DNA from: an uncultured Nitrosopumilaceae archaeon
Lineage (GTDB): Archaea > Thermoproteota > Nitrososphaeria > Nitrososphaerales > Nitrosopumilaceae
Direction: 5' to 3'
Length of the DNA stretch: 5,044 nt
Assembly (NCBI GenBank): GCA_937875805.1
Contig: CALFHG010000183.1
Location: 1 to 5,044 of the forward strand
Translations under genes and position numbers: made by a program
Shown here: positions 1 through 4,653 of the stretch, in pieces
Numbering within the stretch: position 1 is the stretch's first letter
How the letters are laid out: the number at the start of each line of letters is the position of its first letter
Notes under the pieces: generated by a model
Told to the model about the DNA's origin: nothing
Database searches by the model: none
Seen by the model: the letters and a program-made list of their open reading frames with translations, nothing else

Positions 1-36
1 CTCTACCATGATGAAAAATAATTTTGCAAACCTTAC

Positions 37-123
37 GATCCGAGGAATGTATGGTTATGTGAATTTCACTGCCATTTCAGAGCAAAAGTTGTGCCTAACG
101 TGGCAGTAAATTTCTTATTTTTG
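37..123. repeat. Direct repeat, copy 1 (contains unit A)
   Basis: Begins with GATC (37-40) and CGAGGA (41-46), then unit A, then AAAT and TCTTATTTTTG (113-123). The same order of elements recurs at 205-287. The part from 68 to 123 aligns without gaps to the second copy. The stretch between CGAGGA and the hairpin is 6 nt longer here. This suggests an old duplication of a block of roughly 85 bp. Confidence 0.6.
68..107. repeat. Hairpin unit A (7-bp stem, 26-nt loop)
   Basis: Perfect 7-bp inverted repeat ACTGCCA (68-74) / TGGCAGT (101-107) around a 26-nt loop (75-100) that contains GCAAAA and GTGCCTAACG. If C67 is bulged, the stem can extend outward by pairing 61-66 with 108-113, ending in one G-T pair. 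The loop is related to those of units B and C and has the same length, while the stem sequence differs and remains complementary. Strand and whether the structure acts as DNA or RNA are unknown. Confidence 0.75.
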
Positions 124-128
124 AAAGG

Positions 129-166
129 GTCTCATTTTTGGATCAAAATTATACCTAACATGAGAC
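129..166. repeat. Hairpin unit B (6-bp stem, 26-nt loop)
   Basis: Perfect 6-bp inverted repeat GTCTCA (129-134) / TGAGAC (161-166) around a 26-nt loop (135-160). The seventh pair present in A and C is a G-A mismatch here (128/167). The loop is more diverged than those of A and C but keeps the leading TTT, a CAAAA and ACCTAACA at the 3' end. The stem differs from A and C at three pairs and every difference is compensated. Confidence 0.68.
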
Positions 167-181
167 AATTAGTGTCATCTT

Positions 182-206
182 TCAGTTCTAAGAATTGAGA
201 AACTGA
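182..206. repeat. Small imperfect hairpin
   Basis: TCAGTTCT (182-189) pairs with AGAAACTGA (198-206) if A200 is bulged, giving 8 bp closed by an 8-nt loop. It sits between units B and C and does not share their 26-nt loop, so it is not another copy. It could be chance in AT-rich DNA. Confidence 0.3.
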
Positions 207-287
207 TCGTCGAGGATTATTAGAAATATTCACTATCATTTTGGAGCAAAAAGTGTGCCTAGCGTGATAGTAAATCTCTCATTTTTG
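205..287. repeat. Direct repeat, copy 2 (contains unit C)
   Basis: Partner of 37-123: GATC (205-208), CGAGGA (211-216), unit C, then AAAT and TCTCATTTTTG (277-287). Its tail TCTCATTTTTGGAT (277-290) is also identical over 14 nt to 130-143, the left arm and loop start of unit B. All units therefore look like members of one family rather than a single simple duplication. Confidence 0.6.
232..271. repeat. Hairpin unit C (7-bp stem, 26-nt loop)
   Basis: Perfect 7-bp inverted repeat ACTATCA (232-238) / TGATAGT (265-271) around a 26-nt loop (239-264) with GGAGCAAAA and GTGTGCCTAGCG. From 232 to 287 it aligns without gaps to 68-123 of unit A, at 45 of 56 identical positions by eye. Four of the eleven differences form two compensated base pairs in the stem. 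Confidence 0.75.
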
Positions 288-343
288 GATAGTTTAGGAT
301 TATCAGGTGTGATCGTTATACTAGAAATAAAATCAGTTTTGAA

Positions 344-874
344 TTACTTTCCAGTCCTTTTTACAATGATTCTTTTTTTCTCATCATTTTTTATTATTAG
401 AAATGGGCCTTCTCTAGAAGTAAGCATGTTGATGTATTCTCGCACAGACTGAGTGCTACCGTGTCCAGTTTTGATTTTACAAAGCATTGCTATTGATGGT
501 ACAGCTTCCTTGTATTCAATAAAACCATCTGTTTGTATGATTTCAGTTAGATATGTGACAATAGTGTTTGCGTGTCTTTTCTTGATTGTTCGTCTTTGAT
601 TTTTTTTCTTTCCCATAAAATATACTATTTCTGGGTGATCAATAAGCATCCAATTCTTGAAATGATTGAATACTATGTAGACTTTATTCTTTGTATCTTC
701 GTTTTTCTGTTCTTCATACAAATCATCCATTACTTGCTGATTTGATTTTTCATACTTTTGTTTGCAAAAAATATCAAACTGATTCAAGATTGACTTGATA
801 TGGTTCTTTTTTCCTTTATCTTGAATATTATCTAGATATTCTTTGATTGTTATTTTATCTTCAATATATGACAT
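344..874 (-). CDS. SAM-like recombinase-domain protein without catalytic domain
   Basis: This 176-residue protein looks cytosolic, with no signal peptide or membrane segment. Residues about 8-85, starting near TIKEYLDNIQDKGKK and including ILNQFDIFCKQKYEKS, look like the helical SAM-like core-binding domain at the N-terminus of tyrosine recombinases, many of which occur in Nitrososphaeria. Residues about 95-165 are a different, basic segment (KKKNQRRTIKKRH, then predicted helices and SVREYINMLTSREGPFLII) that resembles a winged helix. The Arg-Lys-His-Arg-Tyr catalytic residues of a tyrosine recombinase are not present, so strand transfer by this protein alone is unlikely. The start at 874 gives the complete N-terminal domain; I see no Shine-Dalgarno sequence and only a weak AT-rich promoter candidate. 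It is transcribed toward the hairpin repeats and divergently from the gene at 983. It could be a decayed integrase fused to other sequence, or a DNA-binding regulator. Domain calls are by eye. Confidence 0.62.
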   Translation of the reverse strand: MSYIEDKITIKEYLDNIQDKGKKNHIKSILNQFDIFCKQKYEKSNQQVMDDLYEEQKNEDTKNKVYIVFNHFKNWMLIDHPEIVYFMGKKKNQRRTIKKRHANTIVTYLTEIIQTDGFIEYKEAVPSIAMLCKIKTGHGSTQSVREYINMLTSREGPFLIIKNDEKKRIIVKRTGK

Positions 875-905
875 TTTCTGATTATTGTATGATTTTTACA
901 GTAAT

Positions 906-933
906 AAGAAACGGTAAAGTGAAAATGTTTCTT
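906..933. promoter_or_regulatory. Inverted repeat in divergent intergenic region, candidate operator
   Basis: AAGAAAC (906-912) and GTTTCTT (927-933) are perfect inverted half-sites separated by 14 bp, so their centres are 21 bp apart, about two helical turns. It lies between the divergent starts at 874 and 983, where a dimeric regulator could affect both genes. The function is inferred from position and symmetry only. Confidence 0.35.
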
Positions 934-945
934 CATCTGACATTC

Positions 946-957
946 AATAAAAGATAA
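946..957 (+). promoter_or_regulatory. TATA-like box for the YggX-like gene
   Basis: The AT-rich stretch AATAAAAGATAA ends 25 nt before the ATG at 983, which fits an archaeal TATA box feeding a leaderless transcript. The AAGGAG just after it lies about 20 nt from the start codon, too far to be an effective ribosome binding site. Confidence 0.4.
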
Positions 958-982
958 AAGGAGTTCATTATTCTTATTTTTT

Positions 983-1264
983 ATGAGTCGCACTTGCACA
1001 AAATGTAAGAATTCTATTCCTGATAACGAAGAATTAGGAGTTGTTGCAGCAAAATACCCTACATGTAACAAATGTTGGGCTGAATGGAAAGAATATCAAA
1101 TTATGGTCATGAACGAGATGAAACTTGACATGTCTATGTTGGATCATAGAAAATTATTGAAAAAACATGAAAAGATCTTTGTAGGTGTTTTGTCTCCAGA
1201 AGGAGAAGTAATTGACTACACCAATGAAGATAACCGAAAACCTGAAGAACGACCAGGCGCCTAA
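983..1264 (+). CDS. YggX-like (Fe(II)-trafficking family) protein with two CxxC motifs
   Basis: This is a 93-residue cytosolic protein. Residues 31-66 match the core of the bacterial YggX family: W32 and W35, Q39, N44-E45, K47-L48, H55-R56-K57 and a hydrophobic FVG segment follow in family order and spacing. The closing YTNED resembles the YTPED end of YggX. YggX protects iron-sulfur proteins from oxidants and has been proposed to handle ferrous iron. Unlike the bacterial protein, which has one N-terminal cysteine, this one has C5xxC8 and C28xxC31, a likely zinc or iron knuckle. The start at 983 is the only one that keeps the first CxxC. The gene appears leaderless. Its TAA overlaps the TAG of the convergent gene at 1261. 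The family call is fairly secure; the metal and the role in archaea are inferred. Confidence 0.85.
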   Translation: MSRTCTKCKNSIPDNEELGVVAAKYPTCNKCWAEWKEYQIMVMNEMKLDMSMLDHRKLLKKHEKIFVGVLSPEGEVIDYTNEDNRKPEERPGA

Positions 1265-1722
1265 AATTTTAAGTGTTTTTTAGCATTTTCTGGTACAACT
1301 ATCAAAATTCGTCTTTTTGAATTTTCATCTAAATTATTGATTATTTTTTTAATTGTAATTGCAATAATTTCTCTGTCGTTTTCTTCTAATGTCAAAAATA
1401 TCTCCAAAATTCCATCAACATTAAATTCAATTAGTTTTTGCGGTGATCGTGCAATCTCTGTAATATATGCTGAAAACAATCCCTCTCTTTGCTCTTCAGA
1501 TAACGTCGTTAAAATTTTGAGCCATGTTTTGAAAAGTTTTGCAAAGTTAGGAAAAGGAATGGTGGGACCAGCTTCTAGCGCATTGTTAATAACTTCAATT
1601 TTTTCAGAATCAGGTAATGAAAAGAATTCTATCATTCTTTTTTTCAAAATTGGATTTCTTAGGAAATCTGGTAAATTTGCCAAGTTAATGATTATATTTC
1701 CTGCAAAATTTTCGCCTACCAT
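1261..1722 (-). CDS. Helical repeat protein of unknown function
   Basis: I do not recognise this 153-residue protein. It appears all-helical and soluble, with no transmembrane run and no cysteines. It contains an internal repeat: residues 36-73 and 74-111 align without gaps as two 38-residue units. Each starts with L and an acidic patch (LPDSEK, LSEEQRE) and ends LKILTT or LEIFLT, followed by another L. A half unit starts at 112 (LEENDRE) and another L-acidic start occurs at 131 (LDENSKR), 19 residues on. This suggests stacked helical hairpins of the HEAT-like kind, used for protein binding. A long plus-strand frame (1337-1771) lies opposite but gives a Ser/Ile/Lys-rich, unconvincing product. 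A TATA-like box lies 23-31 nt upstream of the ATG. The gene diverges from purA and converges on the YggX-like gene. Confidence 0.72.
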   Translation of the reverse strand: MVGENFAGNIIINLANLPDFLRNPILKKRMIEFFSLPDSEKIEVINNALEAGPTIPFPNFAKLFKTWLKILTTLSEEQREGLFSAYITEIARSPQKLIEFNVDGILEIFLTLEENDREIIAITIKKIINNLDENSKRRILIVVPENAKKHLKF

Positions 1723-1744
1723 CGATCTAAACGAATTATTGTTG

Positions 1745-1753
1745 AATATAAAA
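1745..1753 (-). promoter_or_regulatory. TATA-like box for the helical repeat protein gene
   Basis: Read on the minus strand this is TTTTATATT, 23-31 nt upstream of the ATG at 1722, the distance expected for a leaderless archaeal transcript. It shares a 79-bp divergent intergenic region with the purA promoter. Confidence 0.5.
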
Positions 1754-1771
1754 TCATGGAAAATACTTTAG

Positions 1772-1781
1772 CTTAAATAAA
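1772..1781 (+). promoter_or_regulatory. TATA-like box for purA
   Basis: CTTAAATAAA lies 21-30 nt before the purA ATG at 1802, consistent with an archaeal TATA box and a leaderless mRNA. No purine-rich ribosome binding site is visible next to the start. Confidence 0.5.
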
Positions 1782-1801
1782 CGAAATTAAAGTTTAGCAA
1801 T

Positions 1802-2803
1802 ATGACATCCACTGTAGTTGTTGGCGGATTTTTTGGTGATGAAGGCAAAGGAAAGATCATCTCATATTTGGCAATTAAAGATAATCCAAAAATAATCGTA
1901 CGTGGCGGTGCTGGCCCAAATGCTGGCCATACAATTAGAGATGGAGATAAAGTGTATAAAGTAAGAATGCTTCCAAGTGGATTTCTAAATAAAAATGCCA
2001 AAGTAATGATTGGACCTGGGGTTGTAATTAATCCGGATGTTCTCAACAAAGAAATTCAAGATTTTGATGTTACAGGACGTGCATTTATTGATAAACACTG
2101 TGGAATCATTGAGGAAACTCATCTAACTAGAGATTCAAAAGGAGAATTAAAAGAAAAAATTGGTAGTACTGGTTCAGGCACTGGTCCTGCTAATGCTGAC
2201 CGTGCTATGAGAGTTTTAAAACTGGCAAAAGATTTCGATTCTTTATCTTCATTAATTGTGGATGTTCCTTTAGAGATTAATTCTGCACTTGATGCAAATG
2301 AAAATGTCTTGGTAGAGGGTACACAAGGAACATTTCTTTCATTATGGCATGGAACATATCCATTTGTTACTTCCAAAGATGTCACTGCCTCTGGGATTTG
2401 TGCTGATGTTGGCCTTGGACCTACCAAAGTTGATGAAGTAATTGTTGTTTTCAAATCTTATGTTACGCGTGTTGGAACTGGACCTCTTGACAAAGAACTG
2501 TCTCTTGAAGATGCAGAAAAAAAAGGTTGGTCTGAATTTGGTACAGTTACTGGTCGCCAAAGAAGAGCTGCAGATTTTGATTTTGATTTAGCTAGGCGTG
2601 CAATTATGCTCAATGGTGCAACACAAATCTCAATAACAAAATTAGATGTACTCTTTACTGATTGTGCAGGAAAAACTTCTTACACTGAATTATCTGATGA
2701 TGCAAAATCATTCATTGCAAATATTGAAAAAGAATTAAACACGCCTGTTACAATTATTGGAACTGGCCCTGACATCATTGATGTCATTGATAGAAGAAAC
2801 TAG
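1802..2803 (+). CDS. purA: Adenylosuccinate synthetase, short archaeal form
   Basis: PurA joins IMP and aspartate using GTP to make adenylosuccinate, the first committed step from IMP to AMP, in the cytosol. Motifs appear in family order: G12-DEGKGK (12-18) with the catalytic Asp13; NAGH with the catalytic His43; GSTGSGTGPANADR (121-134), part of the IMP site; VEGTQG (171-176) followed by GTYPFVTSKDVTA; VDEVIVVFKSYVTRVGTGP; TVTGRQRR; and ITKLDVL (278-284), the guanine-recognition segment. At 333 residues it matches the roughly 340-residue archaeal type and is about 100 shorter than typical bacterial PurA. The usual Gln-Trp before GDEGKGK is Phe-Phe here. The start is well supported because the first strand (TVVVGG) begins at residue 4. 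It appears leaderless and heads a same-strand run with the unknown gene and pyrF. Confidence 0.97.
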   Translation: MTSTVVVGGFFGDEGKGKIISYLAIKDNPKIIVRGGAGPNAGHTIRDGDKVYKVRMLPSGFLNKNAKVMIGPGVVINPDVLNKEIQDFDVTGRAFIDKHCGIIEETHLTRDSKGELKEKIGSTGSGTGPANADRAMRVLKLAKDFDSLSSLIVDVPLEINSALDANENVLVEGTQGTFLSLWHGTYPFVTSKDVTASGICADVGLGPTKVDEVIVVFKSYVTRVGTGPLDKELSLEDAEKKGWSEFGTVTGRQRRAADFDFDLARRAIMLNGATQISITKLDVLFTDCAGKTSYTELSDDAKSFIANIEKELNTPVTIIGTGPDIIDVIDRRN

Positions 2804-2823
2804 GCTCCTTTATTTTGGATAAG

Positions 2824-2831
2824 TTTAATTT
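2824..2831 (+). promoter_or_regulatory. TATA-like box for the gene at 2853
   Basis: TTTAATTT lies 22-29 nt before the GTG at 2853. It suggests the unknown gene and pyrF have their own leaderless promoter in the 49-bp gap after purA, and it supports the GTG start. Confidence 0.4.
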
Positions 2832-2852
2832 GATAACAAACATCCAATCGCT

Positions 2853-3533
2853 GTGGAAAAATTACAAATTACTGATAAATTACCACGTTACATTCAAGTC
2901 CATTCCACTTTAGAATTTACTAGACTCGTTTGTGCATTAGAACGTGCCCCACGTGTTTCATTTTTACATGATTATCTTGGAAAGAAAATTTTATCTGTAC
3001 AAATGGATGTTTTAAAAGAAAAACCAATTGTATACTACACACATCTAGAAAATCATGGTCACTATCTTTGTTATGGATTAAAGGGAGGAAAAGAAGAATC
3101 TAAAATTGTCGATACTACTTCTGATGCCAGTAAACTTTATTCTCCAATTGTTAGAATAAAATCATTACCTAAAACATTGCAACCTGGAAATGGTACACTT
3201 GACAGGTATCAGCCTATTGAATTGGAAGACATGTCCAGTCTAGCAAAACTCACATGGGGTATGGAAGAAATCCCATTTCCTTTATTCTTGTTCCCACATA
3301 ATGATAAATGGCTAATTGGTGTTTTCATGAATTTTAACGATGAAGGGACATCATATTTTTGTCATGTTGTATTAGATTCAGATCCACAAAAACCCTTTTT
3401 GAAATTCTCTACAGTAAACGGTACTCAACCCTCATTCGTAGAAAATCCTTCGGAACATGGTTATTCTTATATCAAAATAATAAAATTGAAAGACACTCAC
3501 CCACTAGTAGATTATGGCCACCTTCAAAACTAG
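2853..3533 (+). CDS. Conserved-looking protein of unknown function, upstream of pyrF
   Basis: I do not recognise this 226-residue protein. It begins with GTG; the TATA-like box at 2824-2831 fits this start, and the next in-frame Met is about 50 residues in. The composition is that of a soluble, mixed but strand-rich protein with no signal peptide or membrane helix. Features seen are an aromatic/His-rich stretch at about 58-75 (IVYYTHLENHGHYLCYG), a Pro-rich LPKTLQPGNGTLDRY around 104-118, and strand-like KWLIGVFMNF and YFCHVVLD segments near 150-175. Its last 20 bp overlap the start of pyrF, so the two are probably co-transcribed and may be translationally coupled. The position between purA and pyrF hints at a nucleotide-related role but does not prove one. 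Confidence 0.8.
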   Translation: MEKLQITDKLPRYIQVHSTLEFTRLVCALERAPRVSFLHDYLGKKILSVQMDVLKEKPIVYYTHLENHGHYLCYGLKGGKEESKIVDTTSDASKLYSPIVRIKSLPKTLQPGNGTLDRYQPIELEDMSSLAKLTWGMEEIPFPLFLFPHNDKWLIGVFMNFNDEGTSYFCHVVLDSDPQKPFLKFSTVNGTQPSFVENPSEHGYSYIKIIKLKDTHPLVDYGHLQN

Positions 3534-4254
3534 ACTTTCCCAGATCTCAAAAATTAATGGCAAAGTCATTCTTGCCAACGATTATGATTTTTCTGTTAAA
3601 AATTTAGAATCAAAAACAATTCAAAACATACAGCAATTACATCCATTTCTATGTGGAATTAAACTCAATTTTCATTTACTTCTTCCATTGAGTGGTAAAG
3701 AAATTCTAAAAATTAACAAAACAGCACACAAGTATGGATTACAAACTATTGCTGATATCAAACTTAATGATATTGGAAATACAAACAGAGTAACTACTGA
3801 ACATTTATGGAATTTGGGATTTGATGCAGTTATTGCAAATCCGATTATGGGTCTTGATAGTTTGAAAAATTTGGTACAATCTGCTCACAAAAATGAAAAA
3901 GGAGTAATTACACTATGTCATATGAGCGCACCTGAGGCTAAATTGTCATATGATATGGAAATCAAAATGGAAAAAAAGCAACAATTATACGAATTGTTTT
4001 TGAATTGGGCCCTTACTGCAAAGGTTGATGGAATTGTAGTAGGAGCTACATTTCCAAAAATTATTCAACATTGTTCTAAAAAAGCAGGAAAAAATTTGAG
4101 CATATTTTCTCCTGGTGTGGGTACTCAAGGCGGTAGTGCAAGTGAAGTAATTTCATCTGGAACAAATTACTTAATTGTTGGTAGAACTATTTTAAATTCT
4201 AAAAATCCAATACAAGTTGCAAAAGAATTACAACTACAGAGTTTTGGAAAGTAA
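3514..4254 (+). CDS. pyrF: Orotidine 5'-phosphate decarboxylase
   Basis: PyrF decarboxylates OMP to UMP, the last step of de novo pyrimidine synthesis, as a cytosolic TIM-barrel dimer. The 246 residues show the family motifs in order: strand 1 VILANDYD (18-25) with Asp23; GIKLN with Lys50; ADIKLNDIGNT (80-90) with the Asp81-Lys83-Asp86 catalytic set; GIVVGAT (173-179); SPGVGTQGG (199-207); and LIVGRTIL (220-227), the phosphate-binding end. The ATG at 3514 lies inside the end of the upstream gene (20-bp overlap). The next in-frame Met is at 112, past the catalytic residues, so the overlap is real unless a non-ATG start is used. No Shine-Dalgarno sequence is evident. The 3' end overlaps the convergent Nudix gene by 21 bp. 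Confidence 0.95.
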   Translation: MATFKTRLSQISKINGKVILANDYDFSVKNLESKTIQNIQQLHPFLCGIKLNFHLLLPLSGKEILKINKTAHKYGLQTIADIKLNDIGNTNRVTTEHLWNLGFDAVIANPIMGLDSLKNLVQSAHKNEKGVITLCHMSAPEAKLSYDMEIKMEKKQQLYELFLNWALTAKVDGIVVGATFPKIIQHCSKKAGKNLSIFSPGVGTQGGSASEVISSGTNYLIVGRTILNSKNPIQVAKELQLQSFGK

Positions 4255-4653
4255 CATTTGTGCTTTTGTTAAAACAGTTTTTGCATTATCAAAAGTAGTT
4301 TTTTCCATTGCAGTATTATAATCAACCCATGTATAATCTGAATGTTCATGAGAAATTTCTACATCTTTAGTCTTTGTTTCAGCTAAGAAAAATACCACTT
4401 TCTTATGAACTAATTCACCTTGATATTGAAAATTATATTCAATCCACTCTTCAAAATCATCTAAAAATGTTACATCTGTAATTCCTGTTTCTTCCTTTGT
4501 TTCTCTTATAGCTGTTTCATGAATTGATTCTCCTTTTTCCATTTTACCTTTTACAAAGTCCCAATGTCCTGATGGGTAATGTAAAAGTAAAAATAAATTT
4601 TTAGATTCTTCTTTTCTAAATAATACAATTCCTGCAGATGTTTCTTCAATCAT
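4234..4653 (-). CDS. Nudix hydrolase, Ap4A-hydrolase type
   Basis: This is a 139-residue single-domain Nudix enzyme. The Nudix box is complete at residues 36-58: G36, E42, R50-E51, E54-E55, G57, with the REx2EE core binding catalytic Mg2+. Family likeness to bis(5'-nucleosyl)-tetraphosphatase (human NUDT2 type) rests on the GHWDFVKGKMEKGE context with Trp31, FFLAETKTKDVEIS at about 88-101, and SHEHSDYTWV (101-109), all placed as in that subfamily. The probable reaction is cleavage of dinucleoside tetraphosphates such as Ap4A, but other Nudix substrates cannot be excluded. The start ATG shares ATGA with the stop of the upstream cis-prenyltransferase gene, so translation is probably coupled; the upstream gene's last codons are purine-rich (AGAGGAG) and could serve as a weak ribosome site. 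The 3' end overlaps pyrF by 21 bp on the opposite strand. Confidence 0.92.
   Translation of the reverse strand: MIEETSAGIVLFRKEESKNLFLLLHYPSGHWDFVKGKMEKGESIHETAIRETKEETGITDVTFLDDFEEWIEYNFQYQGELVHKKVVFFLAETKTKDVEISHEHSDYTWVDYNTAMEKTTFDNAKTVLTKAQMLLSKTL

Larger units (their letters stand above)
1..343. other. Non-coding, repeat-bearing region
   Basis: I see no convincing gene here. The only sizeable open frame, a 65-codon plus-strand frame starting at 255, runs into the antisense of the better-supported gene at 344-874 and begins inside a repeat. The region instead contains three related hairpin units with loops of equal length, a direct repeat of the sequence around the first and third units, a separate small hairpin at 182-206 and a possible decayed fourth unit. 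It lies 3' of the minus-strand recombinase-domain gene, so read-through from that gene would transcribe the repeats as their reverse complement. The left limit of the array is unknown because the window starts at base 1. Confidence 0.7.

Noticed and set aside
92..99. GCCTAAC in unit A (GTTAGGC on the other strand) matches the core-site consensus of integron attC sites.
   Set aside because: attC needs a paired RYYYAAC and GTTRRRY; only one member is present per unit, unit C departs from the consensus, and no integron integrase is seen. The match is short enough to be chance.
37..290. Possible CRISPR array because of regularly recurring blocks.
   Set aside because: The copies are only three, diverged and unevenly spaced (starts 61 and 103 nt apart), and the variable parts are the self-complementary arms, not spacers between identical repeats. 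No cas genes are visible.
1..343. Archaeal C/D box or H/ACA guide RNA.
   Set aside because: No pair of C (RTGATGA) and D (CTGA) boxes with correct spacing, and no ACA placed after a suitable hairpin with a kink-turn, was found with the conserved loops.
255..452. 65-codon plus-strand frame.
   Set aside because: It starts inside hairpin unit C and its second half is antisense to the better-supported 344-874 gene; the product is a hydrophobic run without family likeness.
850..1071. 73-codon minus-strand frame across the intergenic region and the YggX-like gene.
   Set aside because: It is antisense to the conserved CxxC region of the YggX-like gene and overlaps the start of the 344-874 gene.
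1337..1771. 144-codon plus-strand frame opposite the helical repeat protein gene.
   Set aside because: The product is Ser/Ile/Lys-rich with no domain look. The minus-strand frame has a normal charge pattern, an internal repeat and a well-placed promoter box.
1768..2560. Three minus-strand frames inside purA.
   Set aside because: They are shadows of strongly conserved purA coding sequence with Ser/Pro-rich or unstructured products.
3359..3607. 82-codon plus-strand frame spanning the junction of the unknown gene and pyrF.
   Set aside because: It lies in another frame of two supported genes, including the conserved first strand of pyrF.
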